64,000 nucleotides of DNA from assembly GCF_036248255.1 (NCBI RefSeq), contig NZ_CP109178.1:7259001-7323000 (forward strand), written 5' to 3'. The translations under genes were made by a program, and so were the position numbers. Source of the DNA: Streptomyces sp. NBC_01717. Its GTDB lineage: Bacteria; Actinomycetota; Actinomycetes; Streptomycetales; Streptomycetaceae. Of this stretch, positions 27,617-35,651 are shown piece after piece. The notes beneath the pieces are model-generated. The model did no database searches. It was not told the origin of the DNA and worked only from the letters and a program-made list of their open reading frames with translations. The first letter of the stretch is position 1. Each line of letters starts with the position of its first letter.

Positions 27617-28210
27617 ATGGCCAGAACGACGGACGGGAACGATGCCCCGGTCCCGCAGCGGCTGCTGGCCGCCGCCACCCGGCTCTTCGCCGAGCACGGT
27701 TACGACCGCACGTCGGTCCAGGAGATCGTCGAGGCGGCGGGCGTCACCAAGGGGGCGCTGTACCACTACTTCGGGTCCAAGGAGGACCTCCTCCAGGAGG
27801 TCTACGCCCGGGTGCTGCGGCTCCAGCAGGAGCGGCTCGACGCCTTCGCCGACGCCGAGGCGCCGGTCGAGCAGCGGCTGCGGGACGCGGCTGCGGATGT
27901 CGTCGTCACGACGATCGAGAACCTCGACGACGCGTCGATCTTCTTCCGGTCCATGCACCATCTGAGCCCGGAGAAGAACAAGCAGGTGCGGGTGGAGCGG
28001 CGCCGCTACCACGAGCGGTTCCGGGCGCTGGTCGAAGAGGGGCAGCAGAGCGGGGTGTTCTCGACGGCGACGCCGGCGGATCTGGTGGTGGACTACCACT
28101 TCGGTTCGGTGCACCACCTGTCGACGTGGTACCGACCGGACGGCCCGCTCAGCCAGCAGGAAGTCGCCGACCATCTGGCCGACCTGCTGCTGCGTGCGCT
28201 GCGACCGTAG
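27617..28210 (+). CDS. TetR-family regulator of the ligase/SDR/kinase/dehydrogenase regulon (predicted)
   Basis: 197 residues from ATG 27617. Helix-turn-helix FAEHGYDRTSVQEIVEAAGVTKGALYHYFGSKEDLLQEV at about 19-56; the C-terminal domain includes SIFFRSMHHLSPEKNKQVRVERRRYHERF, similar to acyl-CoA-responsive TetR proteins. Third gene of the operon, 37 bp after the ligase. The palindromes at 25085 and 30691 have the form of TetR operators, and this is the only regulator in the cluster, so autoregulation plus control of the facing operon is the simplest model. Confidence 0.88.
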   Translation: MARTTDGNDAPVPQRLLAAATRLFAEHGYDRTSVQEIVEAAGVTKGALYHYFGSKEDLLQEVYARVLRLQQERLDAFADAEAPVEQRLRDAAADVVVTTIENLDDASIFFRSMHHLSPEKNKQVRVERRRYHERFRALVEEGQQSGVFSTATPADLVVDYHFGSVHHLSTWYRPDGPLSQQEVADHLADLLLRALRP

Positions 28211-28230
28211 GCACCGGGGTGCGGTAGTTG

Positions 28231-28365
28231 CCGCTCCGTCCTCGACCGCCGGGCGGCCTTGATCCTCCCCGCCCGTGACCAGCCCGTTCGTCCTCCATCG
28301 CCGGACGGGCTCGTGATGCCCGCACGACAGCGTCGAGCCCGTCCCGCGTTCGAGGACGGAGGCGG
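28231..28365. repeat. Composite inverted repeat between convergent genes
   Basis: Outer arms CCGCTCCGTCCTCGA (28231-28245) and TCGAGGACGGAGGCGG (28350-28365) are complementary with one bulged base. Inside are smaller GC-rich arms around CGCCGGACGGGCT (28289-28301) and GAGCCCGTCC (28335-28344). The internal motif resembles a dispersed intergenic palindrome common in Streptomyces genomes. Likely a bidirectional terminator between tetR and the acyl-CoA dehydrogenase. Confidence 0.6.
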
Positions 28366-28405
28366 CGACCGGACGCACCCGGTCACCGCCCGTCCCGGCC
28401 ACCGC

Positions 28406-29620
28406 CTACAGGTACCGCTTGATCTCGCGCCGCGCCAGCGACCTCTGGTGCACCTCGTCGGGCCCGTCCGCCAGCCGCAGCGTCCGCGCCGCCGCCCACA
28501 GCTCCGCCAGCGGGAAGTCCTGGCTGACGCCGCCCGCACCGTGCAGTTGCACCGCCTGGTCGAGGATGTCGACCACCGCGCGCGGGGTGGCGATCTTGAT
28601 GGCCTGGATCTCCGTGTGGGCACCCCGGTTGCCGACCGTGTCCATCAGCCACGCCGTCTTCAGCACCAGCAGCCGCAGCTGCTCCACCGTGACCCGCGCG
28701 TCCGCGATCCAGTTCTGCACGACGCCCTGCTGGGCGAGCGGCTTGCCGAAGGCCGTACGGGACACCGCCCGCCTGCACATCAGCTCGATGGCCCGCTCGG
28801 CCATCCCGATCAGCCGCATGCAGTGGTGGATCCGGCCCGGACCGAGACGCGCCTGGGCGATGGCGAAGCCGCCGCCCTCCTCGCCGATCAGGTTCGCGGC
28901 GGGCACCCGCACATCGGTGAACACGACTTCCGCGTGACCGCCGTGGTAGTGGTCCTCGTACCCGTACACCTGCATCGCGCGCCGCACTTCGAGGCCGGGC
29001 GTGTCGCGCGGGACCAGGATCATCGACTGCTGGCGGCGGATGTCGGGTCCGTCCGGGTCGGTCTTGCCCATCACGATGAAGATCCGGCAGTCCGGGTTCA
29101 TCGCCCCGGAGATGTACCACTTGCGGCCGTTGATGACGTAGTCGTCACCGTCCCGCACGATCCGGGTCTCGATGTTGGTCGCGTCCGACGACGCCACCTC
29201 GGGCTCGGTCATGGCGAACGCCGACCGGATCTCACCGGCGAGCAGCGGCTCCAGCCACTGCTTCTTCTGCTCCTCCGTGCCGAACTGGAAGAGCACCTCC
29301 ATGTTGCCGGTGTCCGGCGCCGCGCAGTTCAGCGCGGTCGGCGCCAACTGCGGGGAGCGGCCGGTGATTTCGGCGAGCGGAGCGTACTGGAGGTTGGACA
29401 GCCCGGCACCGTACTCCGCGTCGGGCAGGAAAAGGTTCCACAGGCCCTGCTTGCGCGCCTCCGCCTTCAGGTCCTCGACGACCTGCGGGGTGTCCCACGG
29501 GGAGGCGAGCAGTGCGCGCTGCTCGTCCGCGATCTTCTCGGCCGGGAGGACATGCTCGTCCATGAAGGCGAGCAGCTTGGTGCGCAGCTCTTCCGTGCGG
29601 GCGTCGAATGCGAAATCCAT
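28406..29620 (-). CDS. Acyl-CoA dehydrogenase, ACAD10/11-LvaC type
   Basis: 404 residues, slightly longer than classical ACADs. Motifs: AFAMTEPEVASSDATNIETR near 137, VINGRKWYISGAMNPDCRIFIVMG near 165, QVYGYEDHYHGGHAEVVFTDVRVPAANLIG near 210-240, and the C-terminal LADGPDEVHQRSLARREI in place of the YEGTSQIQ of standard ACADs; this tail is typical of the ACAD10/11 branch. Lies 7 bp downstream of an APH-type kinase gene. In mammals the two activities are fused in one protein. Expected to eliminate phosphate from 4-phosphoacyl-CoA to give enoyl-CoA (inference). Confidence 0.9.
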   Translation of the reverse strand: MDFAFDARTEELRTKLLAFMDEHVLPAEKIADEQRALLASPWDTPQVVEDLKAEARKQGLWNLFLPDAEYGAGLSNLQYAPLAEITGRSPQLAPTALNCAAPDTGNMEVLFQFGTEEQKKQWLEPLLAGEIRSAFAMTEPEVASSDATNIETRIVRDGDDYVINGRKWYISGAMNPDCRIFIVMGKTDPDGPDIRRQQSMILVPRDTPGLEVRRAMQVYGYEDHYHGGHAEVVFTDVRVPAANLIGEEGGGFAIAQARLGPGRIHHCMRLIGMAERAIELMCRRAVSRTAFGKPLAQQGVVQNWIADARVTVEQLRLLVLKTAWLMDTVGNRGAHTEIQAIKIATPRAVVDILDQAVQLHGAGGVSQDFPLAELWAAARTLRLADGPDEVHQRSLARREIKRYL

Positions 29621-29627
29621 GGGCTGA

Positions 29628-30650
29628 TCAGCCTTCCTGAAGGGTGGTGAGGCCGTGCTCGATGAAGACGGGGACGAGATCGCCGATCCGGTCGAAGCCG
29701 GCGCCGACCGTCTGGCCGAGGGTGTAGCGGTAGTGGATGCCCTCCAGGATCACGGCGAGCTTGAACCACGCGAACGCCGTGTACCAGGAGATGGCGGAGG
29801 TGTCCCGGCCGGAGCGGGCGGCGTAGCGCTCGATCAGTTCGGCGGGGGCGGGGTGGCCGGCCGCGCCGCTGGTGGTGGAGACCGGGGACTTGGGCAGACC
29901 GAGATCGGAGCTGTACATCACCAGGAGGCCGAGGTCGGTCAGCGGGTCGCCGAGTGTCGACATCTCCCAGTCGAGGACGGCCTTGATCTCGTCGTTTGAG
30001 CCGATCAGCACGTTGTCCAGGCGGTAGTCGCCGTGGATGACGGTGGGCGCGGGGGAGACGGGCAGCTCGCGCCCGAGCGCGGCGTGGAGCTCGTCGATGC
30101 CGGGCAGCTCGCGGTTGCGGGAGGCGTCCAGCTGCTTGCCCCAGCGGCGCAGCTGCCGGTCGAGGAAGCCCTCGGGGCGTCCGAAGTCGGCGAGCCCCAC
30201 CGACTCGGGGTCCACCGCGTGCAGTTCCACCAGCGTGTCGACCAGCCCGAGGACGGCGGCCCGGGTGCGCTCGGGGCCGAGCGGGGCGAGCTGCTCGGCG
30301 GTGCGGTACGGGGTCCCCTCGACGTACTCCATGAGGTAGAACTGCGACCCGATGACCGAGTCGTCCTCGCAGAGCAGCACCGGCTCGGGCACCGGCACGG
30401 CGGTCGGATGCAGTGCGCTGATCACCCGGTGCTCGCGCTTCATGTCGTGCGCGGTGGCGAGGACATGGCCGAGCGGCGGCCGGCGCACGACCCAGTGGCC
30501 GGTGCCGTCCGTGACGATGTACGTCAGGTTGGAGCGACCGCCCTCGATGAGGCGGGCTTCGAGCGGTCCGTTCACCAGACCCGGCCGCTCGCGGTCGAGA
30601 TATCCGCGGAGCCGGTCCAGGTCGAGACCTGGCGGGTGGACTGAGCTCAT
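29628..30650 (-). CDS. APH/ACAD10-type phosphotransferase (candidate 4-hydroxyacyl-CoA kinase, LvaA-like)
   Basis: 340 residues from ATG 30650 (GGAGGTG 7 bp upstream; the in-frame extension to 30929 would run through the promoter palindrome). Aminoglycoside-phosphotransferase fold: YIVTDGTGHWVVRRPP near 37, LMEYVEGTPY near 100, Brenner motif VIHGDYRLDNVL near 200 and metal-binding VLDWEMSTLGDPLTDLG near 222. This subfamily pairs with acyl-CoA dehydrogenases, as in LvaA/LvaC or vertebrate ACAD11, and phosphorylates a hydroxyacyl-CoA rather than an antibiotic. First gene of a two-gene operon with a TetR-type site 41 bp upstream. Confidence 0.9.
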   Translation of the reverse strand: MSSVHPPGLDLDRLRGYLDRERPGLVNGPLEARLIEGGRSNLTYIVTDGTGHWVVRRPPLGHVLATAHDMKREHRVISALHPTAVPVPEPVLLCEDDSVIGSQFYLMEYVEGTPYRTAEQLAPLGPERTRAAVLGLVDTLVELHAVDPESVGLADFGRPEGFLDRQLRRWGKQLDASRNRELPGIDELHAALGRELPVSPAPTVIHGDYRLDNVLIGSNDEIKAVLDWEMSTLGDPLTDLGLLVMYSSDLGLPKSPVSTTSGAAGHPAPAELIERYAARSGRDTSAISWYTAFAWFKLAVILEGIHYRYTLGQTVGAGFDRIGDLVPVFIEHGLTTLQEG

Positions 30651-30690
30651 CGTGCGCACCTCCGGGGTGAAAAAGACGTCGAAGGTCATG

Positions 30691-30708
30691 ATGCCGACCA
30701 GTCGGTAT
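30691..30708. promoter_or_regulatory. TetR-type operator copy 2, before APH kinase/acyl-CoA dehydrogenase operon
   Basis: ATGCCGACCAGTCGGTAT is an 18-bp palindrome with 7 of 9 pairs matched (core CCGAC-N2-GTCGG). The flanking 16-mer matches 25081-25096 exactly in inverted orientation. It also lies about 100 bp before the divergent glucarate dehydratase gene. Confidence 0.75.
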
Positions 30709-30804
30709 GTCGTCCAGTGAACTCCTGGATTCCCCTTGTGCGGACTCAGGCCCCAGCGGTCCCGGACTCTGGCGCTCGGTCCTGTCTCTGAATAAGGTTC
30801 ACGT

Positions 30805-32094
30805 ATGGATACTGCGTTGCTGATCGACGAAGTCCGGCTGACCCCGATCCTCATAGCCGACCCGCCGCTGCTCAACACCCAGGGCGTCCACCAGCCGTAC
30901 ACCCCACGGCTCGTCGTGGAGGTCATCACGCGCGGTGGGACGACCGGCGTCGGGGAGACCTACGGGGACGGCAAGTACCTCGAACTCGCCGAGCCGCTCG
31001 CCCAGGCCCTGGTCGGCCGCTCGGTCAGCGATCTGAACGGCCTCTTCGCCCTCGCGGAGGAGGTGTGCGGTGATTCACGCGCCGCCGACGAGCGCGTGGA
31101 GGCCGGCGGGCTGCGCGGCGTCCAGACCGCCGACAAGCTCCGGCTCTCCGTCGTCTCCGGCTTCGAGGTCGCCTGCCTGGACGCCCTGGGTAAATCCCTC
31201 GGCCTGCCCGTGCACGCGCTGCTCGGCGGCAAGGTCCGCGACAGCGTCGAGTACAGCGCGTACCTCTTCTACCGCTGGGCCACCCACCCCGAGGGCGGCG
31301 AACAGGACGACTGGGGTGCCGCCGTCGACCCGGCCGGAGTCGTCGCCCAGGCACGTCGGTTCGCCGGCGAGTACGGCTTCTCCTCCTTCAAGCTCAAGGG
31401 TGGTGTCTTCGAACCCGACCAGGAGATCGCCGCGATCCGCGCTCTCGCCGAGGCGTTCCCCGGGCAGCCGCTGCGGCTGGACCCGAACGGCGCCTGGTCC
31501 GTCGAGACCTCGCTCCACGTCGCCGAGCAGCTGAAGGACGTACTCGAATATCTGGAGGACCCGGCGACCGGCACGGACCTGATGGCCGCCGTCGCCGCGG
31601 GCACCGACGTACCGCTCGCCACGAACATGTGCGTCACGACCCTCGCCGAGGTCCCGGAGGCCTTCGCCCGCGGCGCCGTCCAGGTCGTGCTCTCCGACCA
31701 CCACTACTGGGGCGGCCTGCACCGCACCCGTGAGCTGGCCGGGATCTGCCGCACCTTCGGAGTCGGACTCTCCATGCACTCCAACACCCACCTGGGGATC
31801 AGCCTCGCCGCGATGACCCATGTCGCGGCCACCGTCCCCAACCTCGACTACGCCTGCGACAGCCACTACCCCTGGCAGACCGAGGACGTCATCACCACCC
31901 GTCATGTGTTCAAGGACGGCCGGCTGACCGTCTCCGACGCCCCGGGGCTCGGCGTCGAACTCGACCGGGGGCGCCTGGCCGTACTGCACCGGCGGTGGCT
32001 CGCCGACGACGGCACGATGCGCGAGCGCGACGACGCGGCGGCCATGCGCAAGGCCGAGCCGGAGTGGGTGACGCCGGCCATCCCGCGCTGGTGA
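30805..32094 (+). CDS. gudD: Glucarate dehydratase (enolase superfamily)
   Basis: 429 residues. Enolase-superfamily barrel with base pair Lys196-x-Lys198 (FKLKGG), metal ligands Asp226 (LRLDPNGAW), Glu251 and Asn274 (LATNMC), and His325 in LSMHSNTHLGIS: the glucarate dehydratase pattern. Removes water from D-glucarate (and probably L-idarate) to give 5-keto-4-deoxyglucarate. No aldolase or glucarate permease is adjacent, so the rest of the pathway lies elsewhere. It is divergent from the APH kinase operon; the TetR site between them might affect both. Confidence 0.9.
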   Translation: MDTALLIDEVRLTPILIADPPLLNTQGVHQPYTPRLVVEVITRGGTTGVGETYGDGKYLELAEPLAQALVGRSVSDLNGLFALAEEVCGDSRAADERVEAGGLRGVQTADKLRLSVVSGFEVACLDALGKSLGLPVHALLGGKVRDSVEYSAYLFYRWATHPEGGEQDDWGAAVDPAGVVAQARRFAGEYGFSSFKLKGGVFEPDQEIAAIRALAEAFPGQPLRLDPNGAWSVETSLHVAEQLKDVLEYLEDPATGTDLMAAVAAGTDVPLATNMCVTTLAEVPEAFARGAVQVVLSDHHYWGGLHRTRELAGICRTFGVGLSMHSNTHLGISLAAMTHVAATVPNLDYACDSHYPWQTEDVITTRHVFKDGRLTVSDAPGLGVELDRGRLAVLHRRWLADDGTMRERDDAAAMRKAEPEWVTPAIPRW

Positions 32095-32119
32095 GCGCGG
32101 GGCGGGCCAGGTGTCGGGA

Positions 32120-32185
32120 GGCGGCCACCGCGGCCTCGATCCGGGGGCGGGCGTCCGGCCCCGGCCCGCCCACGCCGTGGCCGCC
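32120..32185 (+). terminator. Nested hairpin after glucarate dehydratase
   Basis: Outer arms GGCGGCCAC/GTGGCCGCC (9 bp) enclose inner GC-rich arms (GGGCGGGC/GCCCGCCC), 26 bp past the stop codon. No U-tract. Confidence 0.5.
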
Positions 32186-32240
32186 GTCCGAGGCCGCCAC
32201 CGTCTGAGTTGCGTCCGGCCTGAGCAGCCCGGATGGTCGG

Positions 32241-33179
32241 ATGATGAAGGCGATCAGCTACAGCAGGTACGGCGGGGCCGAGGTCCTCGAGTACGGCGAG
32301 CGGCCCGACCCGAAGGTCGGCCCGGACAGTGTGCTGGTGAAAGTGCGGGCAGCGGCCGTCAACCCGGTCGACTGGAAGGCCAGGGAGGGCCATCTCCAGT
32401 CGGGACTGGAGGCCGTCTTTCCGGTGATCCCCGGCTGGGACGTCTCCGGAGTCGTCGTACAGCCCGGTATCGCCGTCGACGAATTCGCTGTCGGCGACGA
32501 GGTCATCGGCTATGTGCGGGAGGACTTCCTGTCCCGCGGCACCTTCGCCGAGTACGTCGCCGCCCCCGTGCGCACCCTCGCCCGCAAGCCGCTGAGCCTG
32601 AGCTTCGAGGCGGCGGCGGGCCTGCCGCTGGCCGGGCTCACCGCCTACCAGGTGCTGCACCGCTCGCTGCGGATCCGGGAGGGCGACACCGTGCTGGTCC
32701 ACGCGGCCGCGGGCGGGGTGGGCTCACTGGCCGTCCAGCTCGCCCGGCACGCGGGCGCCCGCGTCATCGGCACCGCCAGCGACCACAACCACGACCATGT
32801 GCGAGGGCTCGGCGGCGAACCGGTGGCGTACGGCGAAGGGCTCGCCGACCGGATCCGGGCCCTGGCTCCCGACGGGGTCGACGCCGCCTTCGACACCGTC
32901 GGCGGCGAGGCCCTGCGCGTCTCCGCGGAGGTGCTGAAGCCCGGGGGCCGGCTGGTGTCCATCGCGGACGGCGAGGTCTTCTCGTACGGCGGCCGCTATG
33001 CCTTCGTACGGCCCGACACCGACGACCTCGCCGAGCTGAGCGCCCTGGCCGAGGAGGGCGTCATCTCGGTCCATGTCGACCGGACCTTCCCGCTGGAACA
33101 GGCCGCGGACGCCTACCGGCTGAACGAGGAGGGGCGCACCCGGGGGAAGATCGTCGTCACCGTCCCCTGGGACAGCTGA
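32241..33179 (+). CDS. NADP-dependent quinone oxidoreductase-like protein (MDR, zinc-free)
   Basis: 312 residues (ATG 32241 or 32244). Medium-chain dehydrogenase without zinc ligands: GroES-like N-terminus with AAAVNPVDWKAREG near 37, the QOR fingerprint GDTVLVHAAAGGVGSLAVQLA near 150-170, and FDTVGGEAL near 217. Reduces quinones, alkenals or similar enones with NADPH. Stands alone; preceded by the glucarate dehydratase hairpin. Confidence 0.88.
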   Translation: MMKAISYSRYGGAEVLEYGERPDPKVGPDSVLVKVRAAAVNPVDWKAREGHLQSGLEAVFPVIPGWDVSGVVVQPGIAVDEFAVGDEVIGYVREDFLSRGTFAEYVAAPVRTLARKPLSLSFEAAAGLPLAGLTAYQVLHRSLRIREGDTVLVHAAAGGVGSLAVQLARHAGARVIGTASDHNHDHVRGLGGEPVAYGEGLADRIRALAPDGVDAAFDTVGGEALRVSAEVLKPGGRLVSIADGEVFSYGGRYAFVRPDTDDLAELSALAEEGVISVHVDRTFPLEQAADAYRLNEEGRTRGKIVVTVPWDS

Positions 33180-33197
33180 CGGCCCCGGCACGGCCCC

Positions 33198-33509
33198 TCA
33201 GAAGATCATCGCCGCTGCGAACACCGCGAGCGCCACCGTGCACACCGCCGCTGTCAGGGCGCCGCGCGGCGACAGGGGCCGCGGCTGAGCGGTCCCCATC
33301 ACCCGGACCCGCCGGTGCGCCACCTGCAGAAAGCCCAGCCAGGCCAGCACGCTCAGTGACAGGGCGACGAGCCCGGCCGGGGTCACACCGTCGTGCAGGG
33401 CCTGCTTGCCCGCCAGCAGAGCCACCACCGTGCAGGACAGGGTGGTACGCCGCCACGCCAGCCGGGTCCGCTCGGGCTGCAGCCCGGGGTCCCGGACGGC
33501 GGCCGTCAA
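33198..33509 (-). CDS. DUF202 small membrane protein (second of pair), TTG start
   Basis: 103 residues. The TTG at 33509 overlaps the stop of the preceding DUF202 gene (TTGA) and has GGAGG 4 bp upstream, which decides the start. DUF202 signature RTRLAWRRTTLSCTVVALLAGKQA near 14, then two further helices; three TM segments in all. Function unknown. The tandem arrangement of a short and a YidH-like DUF202 protein suggests a heteromeric membrane complex (inference). Confidence 0.82.
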   Translation of the reverse strand: MTAAVRDPGLQPERTRLAWRRTTLSCTVVALLAGKQALHDGVTPAGLVALSLSVLAWLGFLQVAHRRVRVMGTAQPRPLSPRGALTAAVCTVALAVFAAAMIF

Positions 33510-33901
33510 CGGGCCTCCCAGCCGAAGACGACGACCACCACCATCGCGACGGCGACGACGGCGACCGCAAGGCCGAGCAGCGCCGGGAAGCGGGAGACCG
33601 GCAGGTCCTCGCCGCGCCGCATCGCCCGCTCGCACCGCACCCAGTGGTTGACCGCCCGCAGCGCACACAGCACACCGGCCGCGAGCAGGGCGAGCGCCAG
33701 CCCCGTTCTGACCCCCCAGGCCAGGTCGGGCAGGAACTGGTCGACGGCGAAGCCGCCCCCGATGAGTGCCAGAGCCGTCCGGATCCAGGCGAGGAAGGTG
33801 CGCTCGTTGGCGAGCGAGAAGCGGTAGTCGGGGGTGTCGCCCTCGTCACGGATCCGCTCCGGCGCGAACCACAGCCTCAGACCTTGTACGAAGTCGTTCA
33901 C
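33506..33901 (-). CDS. DUF202/YidH-family membrane protein (first of pair)
   Basis: 131 residues. YidH-type signature YRFSLANERTFLAWIRTALALIGGGFAVDQF at about 26-56, followed by helices near 64-84 and 106-126. Three TM segments; role unknown. Follows the Nudix gene with a 9-bp gap and overlaps the next DUF202 gene by 4 bp, so the three genes probably form one operon. Confidence 0.87.
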   Translation of the reverse strand: MNDFVQGLRLWFAPERIRDEGDTPDYRFSLANERTFLAWIRTALALIGGGFAVDQFLPDLAWGVRTGLALALLAAGVLCALRAVNHWVRCERAMRRGEDLPVSRFPALLGLAVAVVAVAMVVVVVFGWEAR

Positions 33902-33910
33902 GACCGAACC

Positions 33911-34453
33911 CTAACCAGCGCTCCGCCGGTCGCCTGCCGGGACCCGGCCCGCCCGGAACTCCCGCAGCCGGCGATACGTCTCCAGTCCGTCCGGCACCCA
34001 CTCCCAGTCGCCGAGCCGCTCCGTCAGCTCGTCATCGGTGAGGAAGGTGTGCCAGGCGACCTCCTCCACCTGCGGGTTCACCGGCAGCTCGCACCGCACC
34101 TGGTAGACGTGCGACCACCAGGTGTGCTCCGCGCTCTGGTAGAGGAACTTGAAGAGCGGTTCGGGGCGGGGGAGCCCCGTGACACCGAGCTCCTCCTCGG
34201 CCTCGCGCAGCGCCGCGTCGTCGTACGACTCGCCCGCGCCGACCACCCCGCCGACGAACATGTCGTAGTGCGAGGGGAAGACCAGCTTGGTCGGGGTCCT
34301 GCGGTGCACGAAGAGCCGGCCGTCGGCGTCCCTGGCCTCGATGAAGACACAGCGATGGCGCAGGCCCCGCGCGGTCGCCTCACCGCGCGGGGCCTGACCG
34401 ACGACCTCGTCGTTCTCGTCGACGATGTCCAGAATTTCGTCAGCAGCAGTCAT
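33911..34453 (-). CDS. Nudix hydrolase
   Basis: 180 residues from ATG 34453 (ATG 34462 also possible). Nudix box at about 68-91, GGVVGAGESYDDAALREAEEELGV-type, with both Glu pairs intact. The N-terminus IVDENDEVVGQAPRGEATARGLRHRCVFI matches the isopentenyl-isomerase-like/YfcD branch. Hydrolyses a nucleoside-diphosphate-linked substrate, not identifiable. First gene of an apparent operon with two DUF202 proteins. Confidence 0.88.
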   Translation of the reverse strand: MTAADEILDIVDENDEVVGQAPRGEATARGLRHRCVFIEARDADGRLFVHRRTPTKLVFPSHYDMFVGGVVGAGESYDDAALREAEEELGVTGLPRPEPLFKFLYQSAEHTWWSHVYQVRCELPVNPQVEEVAWHTFLTDDELTERLGDWEWVPDGLETYRRLREFRAGRVPAGDRRSAG

Positions 34454-34549
34454 GAGGCCCATCCAACCCCAGCTACCGGGCCGGGGATCGCCGACCGGGC
34501 AGCACCGGGCGGGTGGACGCATGATCCGCCCGCCCGGGCGAGCCGCCCG

Positions 34550-35443
34550 TCAGTGCGGCTGCAGGCTGCGCTTCCGGCGGTGGTGGTCGTGGCCCGTCGG
34601 CATCGCCGGATGCAGCCCCAGCAGCACGATCCCGACGACGATCGCCACCAGCCCGGCCGCCTGCCAGGCCAGCGCACCCGTGTCGGTGCGCACCTGGTCG
34701 CCGAGGAAACCGATCCCGCAGGCGATCCCGGCCAGCGGCTGGGCGGCGGTCAGCGCGGGCAGCGACATCCGCAGCGGCGCCGTCTCGAACGCGCTCTGCA
34801 CCAGGATCAGCCCCGTCACGCCCAGCACCACCACCGCGTACGGCTGCCAGCTCGTCACCAGTGCCGTCCACCCCGCGTCCGACAGCAGCTGCCCGCTCAT
34901 CCGGGTCAGTGCGTCCTGGAGGCCGTACAGCAGCCCGGCGGCCACCGCGAGCAGCGCCGCGGCCGCTCCGTGCTGCGAGCGCTTGGCGAAGGTGGTGAGC
35001 AGCAGGGCTATACCCACGACCACGCCGACCACCAGCCAGTGCCGCAGTGCGTTCGTGATCGTCTCGCCGCCCTGAGGCCGGCCCCCCAGCAGGAAGGCGG
35101 TGACGCCGCCTGCCAGCAGCCAGAGCCCGGCCCAGCCCTGCCGGCCGAGCCGCTGGCCGGTGCGATGGCGCGACAGGGCCATGGCGAAGAGCAGATTGGT
35201 CGCCAGGAGAGGCTCGACGACGGACACCTCGCCCTTGCCGAGGGCCAGCGCCCCAAGCGCCATGCCGCTGACCATCAGGCCGATCCCGGCCAGCCAGCTC
35301 CGTACCCGCATCAGGTCGAGCAGCAGCCGGGGGGAGAGATAGTCCCTCCTCGGGGCGTGCCGGGCGGCAGCCTGCTGCAGGACGAAGCCGAATCCCAGAC
35401 AGCAGGCGGCGCTCACGGCGAGTACGAGCACCAGCACCGACAC
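34550..35443 (-). CDS. DMT-superfamily (EamA-like) membrane transporter
   Basis: 297 residues from GTG 35443 (GAGGTAG upstream). Nine to ten membrane helices; GKGEVSVVEPLLATNLLFAMAL near 70 and QSAFETAPLRMSLPALTAAQPLAGIACG near 215 fit the NIPA/DMT type common in Streptomyces. The tail has a His-rich HPAMPTGHDHHRRKR stretch. Substrate unknown; single-gene unit. Confidence 0.83.
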   Translation of the reverse strand: MSVLVLVLAVSAACCLGFGFVLQQAAARHAPRRDYLSPRLLLDLMRVRSWLAGIGLMVSGMALGALALGKGEVSVVEPLLATNLLFAMALSRHRTGQRLGRQGWAGLWLLAGGVTAFLLGGRPQGGETITNALRHWLVVGVVVGIALLLTTFAKRSQHGAAAALLAVAAGLLYGLQDALTRMSGQLLSDAGWTALVTSWQPYAVVVLGVTGLILVQSAFETAPLRMSLPALTAAQPLAGIACGIGFLGDQVRTDTGALAWQAAGLVAIVVGIVLLGLHPAMPTGHDHHRRKRSLQPH

Positions 35444-35651
35444 GCTTCTCTACCTCAAGTCCGGCCAGGAGAGGGTGATTTGTTTCGACGATAGCGCCTT
35501 CGAGGTGACAGTGCGGCCGGAGCGCGTCCGACCGGGCGGTTGACGCCGCAGCGGCCGGTGCCGAAGATCTGACGCACGAGTAACTTCCGGTGCTCCCTCC
35601 GGACCCCGTCCCACCCCGCTCGCCCCGACTCGCCCGACAAGGATGGAACCC

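Noticed and set aside
28211..28405. A gene in the gap between tetR and the acyl-CoA dehydrogenase
   Set aside because: No ribosome site or motif; the stretch is palindromic and reads as a terminator region.
32111..35494. 1127-codon plus-strand frame over the oxidoreductase, DUF202 and Nudix genes
   Set aside because: Spans several well-supported genes on both strands; composition is Arg/Pro/His-rich without motifs.
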